Notes: a model not told the origin generated them from the sequence alone. A DNA stretch of 64,000 nucleotides from Aegilops tauschii subsp. strangulata (GCF_002575655.3 NC_053035.3:501176601-501240600); one strand, 5' to 3'; shown: positions 34,073-46,591, counted from the first letter of the stretch. A program made the numbers and translations.

Positions 34073-35694
34073 TAGATATCAGGAATATGCTACAATCAAT
34101 GGGCAAGGAGATAGAGTCATTCCCTCTTCCCGATATCCAGGAAGAATATGACACTTCCATCGGTGTGACAAGGGAGATCTTCGAGGAATCCACCATAGAG
34201 CTCAATGTTGAGGACACATATCTATCAGATTCACTTAATTCAGATCAGAGGGCCGCATACGATGAAATTATGTCTGCTATTGATCGTGATGAGGGTGGTG
34301 TCTTCTTTGTGGATGGGCCTGGAGGCACCGGAAAGACTTTTTTGTACAGAGCACTACTCGCAATGGTACGTGGGCAGAAAAAAATTGCTATAGCGACAGC
34401 TACGTCCGGTGTTGCTGCTTCCATAATGCCAGGAGGGAGAACAGCTCATTCACGGTTCAAGATACCGTTAGGCATTGATGATGGTGGGTTTTGTAGCTTT
34501 ACAAAACAGAGCGGGACTGCAAAGCTCCTACAGTCAGCTTCTCTCATTATTTGGGATGAGGCTTCCATGACAAAGAGGCAGGCAGTGAAGGCGTTGGACA
34601 ACAGTATGCGCGACGTGATGAGCCGACCAGACCTGCCGTTCGGAGGAAAGACAGTTGTGTTCGGTGGAGATTTCAGACAAGTCCTCCCTGTTGTCCGTAA
34701 GGGGTCTAGGGCTCAGATAATTAATTCATCGCTGCGTAGGTCTTACCTTTGGGATTCCATGCGTCACCTTAAGTTGGTACGCAATATGAGGGCACATAGT
34801 GACCCATGGTTTGCAGAATATCTATTGCGCATTGGTGATAGTAAGGAGGAGACAAATCGAGATGGCGAGGTCCGCCTTCCAGACGAGATATGTGTGTCAA
34901 GAACTGGGAAGGACACTGACCTTGATACACTGATAGACAATACTTTTCCTAGCCTCGATGCTAACACGTCAGACCCAGACTACATCACCTCCAGAGCAAT
35001 CTTGTCGACGCGGAATGATTGCGTGGATAGGATTAATTTGAAGATGATCAGTCGATTCCAAGGAGATGAGATGGTGTACCATAGTTTTGATTGTGCGGTT
35101 GACGACCCTCATAACTACTATCCTCCTGAATTCCTTAACACATTGACCCCTAATGGGCTGCCCCCGCATGTGTTGAAGCTCAAGATTAACTGCCCTGTCA
35201 TATTGCTCAGGAACATTGACCCCGCGAACGGACTTTGCAATGGCACGAGGCTGGTGGTTCGAGGATTCCAAAGGAATGTCATCGATGCAGAAATTGTCCT
35301 TGGCCAACATGCTGGAAAAAGGATCTTCTTGCCAAGGATTCCCCTTTGCCCCTCTGATGATGAGATGTTTCCTTTTCAGTTCAAGAGGAAGCAATTTCCA
35401 ATAAGGCTCAGCTTCGCCATGACGGTTAACAAGGCACAGGGGCAAACTATCCCGAATGTCGGTATTTACTTGCCCGAGCCAGTGTTCTCTCACGGGCAGT
35501 TGTATGTTGCACTATCTAGATCCACCGCTAGAAAGAATGTCAAGATTCTTGCCGTCCCTGATGCTGGTAATAAGAAAAGAAACTCCGATGACAGCAAAAA
35601 GAAGAGTTCAACTAGCAGCAAAAACGAGAGCTGCGATTATCCTGTTGGTACGTACACGAAGAACATCGTCTATAAAGAGATCCTTACATCATAG
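34073..35694 (+). CDS. Helitron PIF1-family DNA helicase domain
   Basis: In a different frame from Rep, running to a stop at 35694. It starts with the usual pre-helicase segment (DIRNMLQSMGKEIESFPLP), then shows Walker A GPGGTGKT (34318-34341), Walker B IIWDEASM (34552), GGDFRQVLPV, a TVNKAQGQT motif (35421) and the terminal LYVALSRS (35500). This is the superfamily 1B helicase that unwinds DNA during rolling-circle transposition. All motifs look intact, with a Ser/Lys-rich C-terminal extension. A plausible internal start is ATG 34084. Without the Rep fusion it could only act in trans. Confidence 0.93.
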
Positions 35695-37209
35695 GTGAGA
35701 AATTTGGCAGTTATATTTCCACTCTATCATTTTATTACATATGGCAATATTTTTATTTCACAATAAAATTAGATAATGAAATAGTTTTTAATTTATCTGA
35801 GATTTATTTTGTGCAGGTCACCTCTGTCCTGGAGTCATTTGTGTTAATAACTTGCATCTTGTTATCATGTGTTACTGAGAGAAACCGGACCAGTGTACCT
35901 AAGTATAAATTCTTGAGTGCATGAATACCAGAGCTGAAGTGAAAATTCTGCTTGTCTTTTGATATGTTTTATCTCGAGTAGAGGAAGATGGTTCATGTCC
36001 AAGCAAATCACCTACCTGCAAGCTTCTTGACATCTCACTAATTCGATATTTTATTTCTCTTCACTCTTTTCTGATATGTAAAATCATGCATAATATTTTC
36101 AATGTAGTTGATGTATATAGTTTCCAAGGTAGCTTGCTGAAATGATGATGAAGTATTTGTACATCGTATTTGAGGCCTAGATGCGACTTGTAAATTAGGG
36201 CTATAATTTTTGAAATATGCTTTACATTACAAATTATTATGTGCATTAGGTTTTTTGAAAATTCGAAAATGTAAGGTGTATCTGGCTTTAACTTTTTTTA
36301 GTAAAAAAAATGTGCGCTTCATTCAACCAAAGATAATGTTCTTACTATCAGCTTTACATTTATTTTTTTAAAGAGGGACGGCCTCTCTGAATTTCATTTA
36401 ACTGAAACCATAATATGTTATCAGCTCATAGACTATGTAGAATAAAATGAGGGCTATGATCCAGCCAACGTGCTTCTGCGCCACTCACGCACAGTCATGA
36501 GTATCAACATTTGCTCTCCTGGTAGCAAAACGAATATCATCAGAAGACTTAAAAAATGGACTGCTTTGTGTTTCCATCTTATCCGCCATAGACTAGCCAA
36601 ATTTGTCGCTGGATGGGATGTTTCCACTCAGAGTAAGAGTATACGAGACAATAAAACGGAGCGATATCTCTGGCGATTTTCTTGCTCCCTATCGGTAAAC
36701 AAATCAGATGGAAGCAATCATGTTTATGTAGGGAAGATAATCGCGGAGATTGCCCTATGTAGGGAAGATAATCGTGGAGATTGCCCTATGTAGGGAAGAT
36801 AATCGCCGAGATTGCAAGGCAGTTAAGGCCGCTCGTCACATGCATGAAGAAATTCCCGAGTTCAGCGGAAGGGAAGTATAAATAATAAAGCAAGGCTGCT
36901 CGCACTACCCCATTGACGCCCTGCATAGGTCTCTTTCTTCTCTCTCTGGCCGATCCTTTGTGGGCACGTTCATCAGTCGTGGAAGAGAACCTGTATACGT
37001 TGGGGAAACGACGGCAGCCGGGACGGGCTCACCGGTGTAAAGCACCTCAAGGCCGTCCTCTCGGCGACGCTGCGCTATGGCCGCCGTTGCCTCTGCGCTC
37101 CACTCGCCATGTCCGTCGCACCCGCCGAGGTGAGCTCCTTGCATTCACGTATTAGCAACCACCACATTTTTTATTCAATTAAGCTTTACTTATGTCTATG
37201 TTGTTTCAG
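35695..37209 (+). other. Spacer between helicase and protease genes, with a 31-bp repeat
   Basis: AT-rich up to 36440. Around 36890-37135 a GC-richer stretch (CTCGCACTACCC... CTCGCCATGTCC) with a donor-like GAG|GTGAGC near 37129 may be the first exon or 5' leader of the downstream protease gene. A 31-bp unit is repeated nearly three times at 36725-36815. Confidence 0.4.
36725..36815. repeat. 31-bp tandem repeat, almost three copies
   Basis: Unit beginning TATGTAGGGAAGATAATCG, at 36725-36755, 36756-36786 and a partial third to 36815, differing at one or two bases. It lies upstream of the protease gene. Confidence 0.85.
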
Positions 37210-39769
37210 ATGGATCTGAATGAGATAAAAGAAAATGCATGTGCTATTAATTTTACTGAAATGAAGGAATACATCATGTCCTTCCCTAGCAAAACCAAGT
37301 TAGTGAATATCCATGACACAACCTTGACACGTCGAGATTTGGAATGTCTTTTAGAAGATGAGATATGGGTGGAGAGCGAGGTTAGCTAAAATATATTCCG
37401 ATGATCATACTTACACACTTCAAGAATGTCTAATTTATTTGTTACTTTTTCTACTATAGGTCATAAATGCATATATTTACTGTCTAAGGGTCCAGGATAA
37501 ATTTTGTACAGCGGGTGCACGTGTATTCTTGGAAACTACATATGATTCAGGAATACTTAAGCGAGATGGTGAAATTCCTATAAGCCTTGAGAGTCATCAC
37601 CACATCGTTGAAAAGGTGCTTAAGTATCTACAGCATGACATGGTTAGACTAATTTTCCTACCTATGGTTCTATCATTTGTTATCAATTGGTTTACCTAGC
37701 CGGGGCAACGACTTATATATTATGTGTCAGTTGTTCATTCCAATCAATATGAACCAAACGCATTGGTATCTATCTGTTGTCAATATCGAACAACGCGAGA
37801 TACAAGTACTCGATTCTTTTGGTTCTCGAATGAGCCGAGCTGATCTACAACTTACGGTATGATTTTACTATATCTGTACTTGGAATTCATGCATTTAGTT
37901 TCACCTATAGTATTATACTCTTTTTTCTATTTAACAGCTTCAGGGGCTTGAGGCGCATCTAAAGATTGCTTCTAAGATGAATGGGTTTAACCTAGGTACT
38001 TGGCCAGATATTGATGTAACTAGATGGACTATAAAAGAGTATATTCAAGATCGAATTCAATCTGATGGGTATGTTTGAAATCATCACATGAGAAAATGCG
38101 AAATGAGAGCAGCAGTAACAATTATTGATTATTATTCAACAATTCCTTATGTTTGCTTATTACTAATGTGCCCAATATTTTTAACCAATAGATCATCTTG
38201 CGGCTTGTTCATGCTACAATTCATTGAATACTGGACAGGACACAAACTGTCACATCCTGTTACACAGGTAATTCGTGAAGGATGACAAAAGTGTATTGCA
38301 AATCTAATTCAATGTTGTAATATATTGATTCTAATTATTTTTTTGCAGGAAGATGTCAAACCCTTCAGGCAAAAAGTAGCAATCATTCTCCATGAATCAG
38401 ATCTGAACAATATAAAAGGAACTCCTGAGTACCATAATCCAGCAGACGATATAATAGATACTGACGGTGTTGAAATATTGGACCCGCCACCTGCCATGGT
38501 TGTTCTGAGAATGCCACTTAATAAAAATGAGCTACTTTGCAAACTTCGAGGTCATATCATGTCCATTCATAATGCAGATTCCCGAGAGTAAGTCAACTTT
38601 CAAAATAACAATATCTGCATTTATGTATATTATTTTTTCACTATATCGTTGATGCTATGGTTTATTTGATAGGAAAGAATGGATCCGTAGCTCCAAGCCC
38701 TACCCACTAAGTATAAGTCTTAGACAACTACAAGACTTACTAAAGAATACACGGGCTATTGATGTCGACAGTTTTAACATGGTTGTTCGAGTAAATGCTA
38801 CAGACGACATTCAATGGGCTAAAGACACTCCATATCACTATATGGATCTCAGATTTTCTGTAAGTTATTAAAATCTCATAATACTTATTTTTTACGGCGA
38901 CGAGCACATATAATTGCAACCATAAACGCATAGAATGTTAATAATCCTTTACTTTCCTCTCAGATGATACTAAATGACTCTACACAAGATCCAAAACTCC
39001 GTTTACCATTTGATGCCCAACGCTACATTATTGCAAAACTATTTCATTGTTGGCCTGATATGTGCTTTGACGTCTCGGTGTGCAAGTTGGTAATCATACT
39101 TCCCATCTCTGTGTGTGCTTTTCACCCCCGTATTTTATTTCTAAAGCCTACTTCACACAGATTTTGTTGCCGTTTTGTACAACCGGTTGCTTCATCCTCT
39201 TCCTGTTCGACCTATTGGATAGAACAATCACTATACTCGACCCTCTTCCCCTATCGGATGCATGGAAAAAGAATCCTTCACAGAAGGACATATTTAAGAT
39301 TCAATGTATTTCATTCCATCTAAACATAGCATTACAAGATGCAATTCCTGGCTGGAATGATGATGTTTTTAGATGGCGTCGCATCATACCAATTGGAGTT
39401 CCAAAAAACCCAAACAGGTTATAACCTTAACATTCCAATTATTTGACCATATTTTCATCTATCATATTGCTAATAACATTTACTCCTATGCAGCAATATG
39501 TCTGGGTTTTTAGTTTTAAAGATTATGCGCACGTGGCATGATCATGAACATGGATTACCAGTTGTCCCGGTGAGTACTCTACATTCACCATTCATGTGTC
39601 CTTTTAGATGTGAGCCTTGCATGGTAGCATAATTCACGTGCAGGACGATTATGACCTACGGAATCAGGTGTTGGTACACTTGCTGTCGTACAAGGACAAT
39701 GAATGCGTAGAAAATATTCCACAAGTCGTGCGTGATTTGGTGAAGAGAATTGGGATAAACTTTTTTTAG
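37210..39769 (+). CDS. Ulp1-like (C48) cysteine protease gene, multi-exon, in the Helitron
   Basis: About ten exons separated by short GT-AG introns, from ATG 37210 to TAG 39767-39769. Exons include 37210-37380, 37460-37640, about 37694-37858, 37938-38069, 38192-38268, 38349-38588 and 38672-38858. The first lobe carries the C48 triad: His in NQTHWYLSVVN, Asp in IQVLDSFGSR, Cys in SSCGLFMLQFIEYWTG. A second lobe (38966-39769) repeats the layout (CFILFLFDLLDRTITILDPLP, then SNMSGFLVLKIMRTW) but lacks the catalytic His and has Ser-Gly where Cys-Gly is expected, so it looks inactive. Ulp1-type enzymes cleave SUMO-like modifiers; grass transposons often carry such genes. The role in this Helitron is unknown. 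Confidence 0.75.
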
Positions 39770-42220
39770 TCGGAGAATCATATGTGTTATTTTATTACAA
39801 GTCCTAGATCAATTCTTCTCTGACTATGATTTTCCTTGCAATTTACGCAAGATCAGGCTACTACTTATCACGAGATGTAAGCAACTAAACAAAATAAGGC
39901 TACTACTTAGTAAATGGGGAATTTGGCGGAAGATGTTAGTTTACCTGTGTGCCGTTTGTGATGTGGTTGGCCTCAACAAAATTCTGTCCGGCAACCCGGC
40001 AGGCAGGGGGTCAGCGAAGGGGTGTTGGAGCCTTAGATTTTCAATACAGTCGCTTATGTAGCCTGCCATTAGATTTTCAATATAGTTAGATGATTTCAAA
40101 ATTGGAGGTTTAACTTAAATTTTGTTGTTACTGCAGAAAATTGATGGCATCACTAAATTGACCATTGCAGACGATTTTGATAACTATGATAACCGCCCTT
40201 CAGAAAAAGCAAACATGATAATTTACCATGTTATACCCCGAATTTATGAAAGTATAGGTTCATCATCAAATTATGGCACCACAATAAAATAACACACCAT
40301 AACAATATAATAGTGTGCTTTGCCCTAAAAAGTCCCTTAGCTAACATGGTAATATTCAATCAGGTGAAGACAAAAAGTGCACCTAAACCTATATGTTAAT
40401 GCTTTCTTTAAGTGGTGAAGCACAGGAGAAAATAACACTTTAGTTTTCTAGATAATAAAACATCAGGCAAACCAACCAAATTGATCGAAGGCATGAGGAT
40501 CACTTGCAAGTTGAGTCTTTGATTGACAAAATTAACCTCTGTTATGAAATTATCTGCATGGAACAGCATAAACTGGGAAATTACAGCAGAGGAGCAAGCT
40601 AGAAAAGGTGAATTTGCAAACCTGTAGCTGGGGAAAGGCGCTCAACAATGTTTCCAATGTCTGTAGATGGTATTCGTCTGGAAAGACTTGGACTATGCAG
40701 TACATCAGGTAGAACTGTGCAAGATCGCCCTACAATTAACTACCTGCCAAAATATTCCAGCTTCAGTTTTCAGTCCATCATAGATAGAAAACTGTGTGGA
40801 ATGAGTGTTCACTAACACATTCAGGCAAAAAATCCTAATGATACTACCATGCCAACCCAATATTATTAGTATCAGGTACAAAAGTAAAAAAATGTCACAT
40901 AACACAATGAAGATTAGGAGCTATCTAAATGGATCTGGATCTAAATGAAGTGTATATGTTTCTAAGATTAACTGCTCAAAAGTGAATTCTACTCACATGC
41001 CGCAAGAGACCTGAGCGGAAACAAGACTAGCCAGTCAAAAATTGTAGCCGAGGCCGCAGTGCGCGCCTAATCCCAGCACCAGCCGGCCCGCCACAGGCGC
41101 AGACGAGGGAGCACCACATCACCCAAAGGGCAATGGCTCGCCGGTGTCGGGACTTGCTGGCGCGGAGGCGGCGTTACAGAAGCAGAGCGAGGTGGAAGGC
41201 AGCCAGGCGTGGGAGAGAATGGAGAGGCCAGCGGTGGCTGTCGGGAGGCTCTCCGGGACGGCAGCAAGGTGGCGGCGCTGACGTGTGAAGCGGCGGGCGG
41301 CGCACACGCGGGGTCATCCAGGAGGAGGCGCTCTGCAGAGATCTGGGAGGAGAGCGAGCGGCGTTGTGGTGGTCTTGCCACTAAGCGACGGCAGGAGGAC
41401 GGCGAGCTGAGGTAGAGGAGAGCAAGTCGGCCACGTGCAGGTGCCTCCCAGGCGGATCGGGGACACAGTGCGAGGAGCGAGTGACCAGAAGCGTGCCACC
41501 GCTGTTCTTCATCCACAAGGAGAACAGAGCAATGGAAGAGGCTGGCATTTTTTATATTTTTTTTTTGCGAAAAGAGGCTGGCTTTGGGGTGTGCCGGCTA
41601 CTTAGTGGGCTTAAAGAAAGATGGGTCGGGGCTGGCTCTTGAGTGTATTTCTTTTTTTTCCCCTATTTTATGGTTACTCAAACAAAACAGTTTCATTTTC
41701 AGCAAATAGAGATTTTTGGCCGGGATTTAACAGAGGTTCAAATATTTTTAAGTTTTTACAAGCTTCCATGAAAACAGAGTTGGAATTATTACATATTAAT
41801 ATTCTCATCATCTCAAGTCGTTATTAAATCTTATTATTCTCATTTTTTTTAGAAATATTCACATCTTTTTCTGAGAGTGTGTGTGTCATGTATACCAAGT
41901 CCTTATGTCTGGTCCAAGGCAAAACAGTGCAAAAAAATTAAAAATGAAATTGTTAGTCATAAAATTACAAAAAAAAGTCCCTAAAAAATTACAAAAAGTA
42001 TTAGTGTTATTCTAAACAATTAAAAATACAATTGAAAGACCATTCCAGGCACCACTGCTTTGTCATCAGATGAAACGTGCGGAGCTGAAATACATCATGG
42101 TGAACAATGTTAGGGAGGGTTTTTACTGAAAAGTGATACTCAAGGATATATGTTTACCGTCGTTCGTCAAAATTGAAATAAATGTTGCGGAATGACACAA
42201 GGACACGAGCTCTACTAATT
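39770..42220. other. Helitron 3' region without a firm gene
   Basis: 39770-41040 is AT-rich with nothing recognised. 41060-41520 is GC-rich, with a 149-codon minus-strand frame (41067-41516) that has no recognisable domain and may be compositional or the first exon of a captured gene. 41540-42210 is AT-rich spacer. Confidence 0.4.
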
Positions 42221-42225
42221 TAGTC

Positions 42226-42245
42226 GCCCGTTGCAACGCACGGGC
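42226..42245 (+). other. Inner Helitron-type 3' hairpin (decoy end)
   Basis: GCCCGTTGCAACGCACGGGC is almost identical to the terminal hairpin 146 bp downstream, but is followed by ATTTATACTC instead of ending CTAG. It looks like a former or bypassed Helitron terminus. Confidence 0.7.
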
Positions 42246-42371
42246 ATTTATACTCTGTATCAACTCAGTACAGATGTACGCTACTTCATCTCAACATTGA
42301 GTTACATAATCCTCAACTAAACTTTGTCATTCAATTAGATGGACACGTCTAAAATTTGTACATGTATTATT

Positions 42372-42401
42372 GCCCGTGGCAACGCACGGGCATTTTACTA
42401 G
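42372..42401 (+). other. Terminal hairpin and CTAG end of Helitron H2
   Basis: GCCCGTGGCAACGCACGGGC forms the hairpin stem, followed by ATTTTA and CTAG, then T. These are the termination signals recognised during Helitron rolling-circle transposition. Confidence 0.85.
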
Positions 42402-45400
42402 TAGAAGTTAAAAATAAAAGGAGGACGCGCCAGAAATTTCGAGCGCGCGCGTGGACATGCGAAATTTTAAGTCGCCGACGCGGCCCGTGGCAAATATTTG
42501 GAGCCAGCCTATTTAACCCACGATCCATCCCCATCTAACCCTAATCCCCATTCTCTCCTCCGTTCCCTCAGCCGCCACAACTGCCCACTCCTGATTCCGG
42601 CGATTCTGGCAGCTATCGCCGGCGCGGTGCACGCCGCCTCTACCGCTCGCCGAAATCCCACACCCGTGCTAGGGTTTCGGCCTCTCTCATCGCCTTCGTT
42701 ATTGGCGCATGTCCGACGGCCTCTGGCGGCTCTTCTCCACCGTCTTTAGCGCCCCCACGTGCGCCCTCGCCTTCTGATGTTCCACCTCGAGCAGGGCGGC
42801 GCGGAGGATCTCCTCCCGCAGGATCCACAGACGTGGCGCACCCTGCAGCCGCCTGTCCGGGAGGAGGGCGGACACTGTGTCCTTGTCCTGCTCGATGACG
42901 GTCGCGGCGAACGTCGGTGCTGCTCCTCATTCTCGACCTTCAAGGAGGAGCACTGGTACAGCAGAAGCACGCCCTTCCCCTGAACAATCGCCATGGCGTC
43001 AGGTAAGGTTGTGCTGCCGTGCCTATATTGCGTGGAGTAAACAATTTGATGGGACAGATTGCTTGTGCTAGATGTGGTTAGTCTGTAGTGGTCATCTTGT
43101 TTTTAATTTTGGGGACACATTGCTGCTTGTGCTGTCAAATATGCAATTTAATCTTTTACCAGAAGCGGGCTGCCTGCTTCGCTGCGCCGCTCTTTTTCCA
43201 GGTTAACAATCCGTTTGTTTAGTTGTTCGTGGGTCTGTTGCGCCTTTTTGCTGGGTGTTGGGCGTTGCCCTGCTAGATGCATATAATATTTGCATCTATA
43301 CACACCTGTGTTGAGCATTGGTAATCATGATTTTCAGTATCCCTGAATTACAAGCTCAGGCAAGAGCATACCAATTCTGGTGTTGTCACTACAAAATATG
43401 TACAGCAAAGGGCGAAACAATAATCAAATACTGTGAGCGTGTTCAATCTATATTATCATATACAAATCATTCTTTCTTAAAAAATCTATATTGTTAGAAG
43501 AGTGTTCAAAGATTTACTTATTCAAATAACTCTATCGATTGTATAAATAAGGGATCAAACTGTCAAATAGAATGGATCCTGAAGAAATGCTAATGCCAAT
43601 TATATTTAGAGAAAAACTTACCAATTAATTGGCAATAAAATCATAGCTGCAGCCTGCAGTACGGAGTTGTTGATATTTATCCGAGGTTACAGCTGTAGCC
43701 TACACAATCTTAATACACACATAGGAGAAGAGAACTTGAAGGTGGGAATTCTGAACCATATATAGTTGTAGCTGGATATAAAGATAAAAAATAACATATA
43801 TGATATAGACACAGGACCTGTTCTACAACCAGCACTCAGCAATTACAAGTAACACAAACATGCACAAGACTTCGCTGAATAATTTGAAGCACTGGAGATA
43901 ACATACGAAGCAACAAAATGATGCCTTTTGGTTACTTGGTGTACTTGGCTGTACTATTTATTAGGGTTGATTTCTGTCCTACTAATGACTACTGCCTTCT
44001 CCACCCATCCAATGGTGTACATGACGTCCTCCTCCTTGACGCGGCTGTCCCCAACGAGCTCTCTCCTCCGGAGGAGGTGAAGCAGCTTGTCCAGCACCCC
44101 CTTGGCCTCCTATCCTGCACCACATGAACGAGCTCACCGACGGTTGCGTTCTGCCCTCCTAGCGTGGTGAGCTTATCCCATCTCCCCCCTTTACGCCCAA
44201 ATCTGGATGATACCTGCAATCTAAATACGAATCATGTTTTTGTTCAGTTTAGTGGTGGATTCAATTGCTTAGATGAACATGTGAGCTTGGTTAGTTGCTG
44301 ATGCTTTTGTGGATCTGGTTCTCTTGCACTGTTACACATAATTTAATCAGTGCAAGCTAATGCTAATCCATAGTATGATATAGCTAAAAAAAATCTAAGA
44401 TGCACCGGTCTTCATGTTGCTTTGGTACAGATCTTTTGGGAGTTAATTTGGTAACTTCAACCTGTTAGATATAAATTCAGCTGTGACTCTGTATCTTGCC
44501 AGAATCGACTTGTTTTGCAGATGCGTGTATGTAGTACTTGAGAAAGAACCTAATTATTTACCTGAAACACTGTCTAATTATTAACTGGAAATAACTATAA
44601 ATTTGGATGTCATAAATAGTATTTTCTTATTGAAAATGGAAAAAATGTACTATGTGATAAGTAGGCTAGAACTAAAAAATTGCTAGTCGTTGTGTATTGC
44701 ATATATCTTTTTGCTTGGATGCCAAAAATTATCTTCTTTGTGGCTTGATTAACTTCCTTTTTCTGTTCAATCCATTTTGAATGAGATTACTACCAATAAC
44801 AGATAGTATGGAGGGGGAAACAATGTTTTACTGTAATTACATTGTCTTCACTTAGAGTTATCTTTTAATGTCACCAGCAACTGTTTCTATGTTACCTCAC
44901 AGATTCACTCAATAGAAGACACTTGAAATATTGTGCAAATAACTAGCTAGCATTGTGAAGTGTGCATTATTTAGTTGAGATATGACATATCATCCTAATT
45001 GTGTAGTTCCTAGAATTCATGTGTCACTGTATTGAATCCCTAGATGATCTCCTTGGACTAACATGCCAAAGTTAATCTTAGATATGGTGAACTATAAATT
45101 TATAATGATCAAAACTGTTTGTATTAATGTTAATTAATGAGTGTACCAAGCATTTGATGGTTTGGGAACGAAGTATGAATATTGAATGTTATACAATCAG
45201 AATGTGTTATACTAACTTTTTATGCCTTTTTAGCTAAATATGTAAGGGCAGGTAATGTCCGTAATATATTGAAGTGTGATACTACATAATATTTGTTGTA
45301 TCTATAGTTACTATTTTTATATGTGTAATAATACATACAAAAACTGACTTCTACTTGATCCAATCCTTTATGTCTTCTACACAATATCTGTTGTATCTGT

Positions 45401-46420
45401 AGTCGGACTATTTTTATCTATAGGAGTATCTTACAAATGTATTTTCATCTAGATTAATCGTAAGCCACATATGCCAGATCTTTTTCTTGTGGAATATCAT
45501 ATCAGATAGGACACATATTCCATCAAGACATAATCATCATGGAATTGTTTCATTCTTTTTTACCTTTTGAGAAACAATGGCTAGGAATTTTCATTAATGC
45601 GCATTATTCAGCTGGGCTGCATTTCTTATCAAGTTTACTGTAGTGATTTTTTTAAAATAAGCAAAACGGAGTTTACTTCCAACTCTATTGATCTATGTAT
45701 GCTCATCATTTCTTTTCGTTGCCACCAGTTGTTTCTTCTCACACCTTTGTTAATTTGTTGCACTACTTTGCATCCTGGGAGTGAAAAAATATAGAACTTG
45801 ATAATGTGTAGTAAGCTACTTGTAGTTTAACCTACTGGCTGTAATTTTTTATAACGCAACATATTTTTCATCATGTGGCAGATATTGGTTATGGCAGCAT
45901 TTTCAACAAGAAAGACATGCGTTTTGACAACTTTGGCATGGACGGGTGGATCTGCTGCTTGGAAGACCCCTAGTTGGTGTGTGGCCGCCTGATAAGAGTG
46001 GCCATCGCTTGGTGGGCGTGGTGCTGGTTGTAGAGTAGGATAGTGTTCTTCGTGACATGCTTGTAAAATTAAGGTTTTTTGGGTCTTTTTTTCCGCTCCT
46101 GTACAAGTGTATTTTTGGATCTGTTGTTGTAATTTTCTTTTTCTAATGACATGAGCATATACTTTCTGTCAAATTCTTATTGGCGTAAATTTTCCATGGA
46201 AAATGAGAGATGCGTGAATTTTAGTGGGCCTTGAAATTATTGGCTTAAATTATAATTGGGTCGATTGCTATATGGGCCGCCACTCTTGGACAGGGCTGAA
46301 ATTTATGAAATTTAGTGGGCCAAAACTTAGATGGGCTGATTACTACATAGGCTGCCATGTCAGATCCATGTCAGATGGTGATGTGGCATAGAAGTTAACG
46401 CCGTTATGAGCACCATAGTC
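42402..46420 (+). other. CACTA-2 interior with a possible captured promoter and small spliced gene
   Basis: A TATTTAA box at about 42508 precedes a GC-rich leader like that of a plant gene. A 74-codon frame (42759-42983) is followed by a short exon, ATG at 42993 to 43002 (ATGGCGTCAG|GTAAGG), which joins across a 2.9-kb intron to 45882-45973 (TGGCAG|ATATTGG) to give a 33-residue peptide beginning MASDIGYGSIFNKKD. The frame is maintained and the splice sites are good. Nothing in it is recognised. Between 43100 and 45850 the sequence is AT-rich, apart from a coding-like minus-strand patch at 43980-44200 with no domain. Confidence 0.35.
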
Positions 46421-46591
46421 ATGACGGTCAAGATCCGTCATGGTCGGTGACGTTATGGAGTGTACGGTGGTCAAATTATGACGCGATATACATGATGGAT
46501 TTTAAATCCGTCACACATACCTTTGCATGACAATTTTACATAGGTCTGTGACGGACTGAAACTGTCATGTATTAACAGGATTCTTGTAGTT

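Larger units (their letters stand above)
26184..42401 (+). mobile_element. Helitron H2, 16.2 kb, Rep/helicase-type with extra genes
   Basis: The 5' end TCTCTACTATC follows an A (26183); a near repeat at 26193 is an alternative start. The 3' end is hairpin GCCCGTGGCAACGCACGGGC (42372-42391), then ATTTTA and CTAG (42398-42401), followed by T. This is canonical Helitron structure with A/T insertion and no target duplication. All genes inside lie on the plus strand: an OB-like protein, an exon series leading into Rep, a PIF1-type helicase, and a Ulp1-like protease. The element is probably no longer autonomous, since the Rep-helicase frame is broken. Confidence 0.85.
25872..46591. mobile_element. 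CACTA-2, 20.7-kb CACTA-type element carrying a Helitron
   Basis: Left end CACTACAAGAAACC; right end inverted ACTACAAGAATCC; about 29 bp of terminal inverted similarity with the outermost right base mutated. GAT flanks both sides (25869-25871, 46592-46594). Element B contains the empty site (GGTGATGATGTG, minus strand near 56838), confirming the insertion. Subterminal repeats based on CCGTCATGG and TGACGG occur at 25890-26120 and 46420-46560. No transposase was recognised, so it is probably non-autonomous. Its own DNA is 25872-26183 and 42402-46591; the remainder is Helitron H2. Confidence 0.85.

Noticed and set aside
41067..41516. 149-codon minus-strand frame in the Helitron 3' region as a captured gene
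   Set aside because: GC-driven, no domain and no convincing downstream exon, so not listed as a gene.
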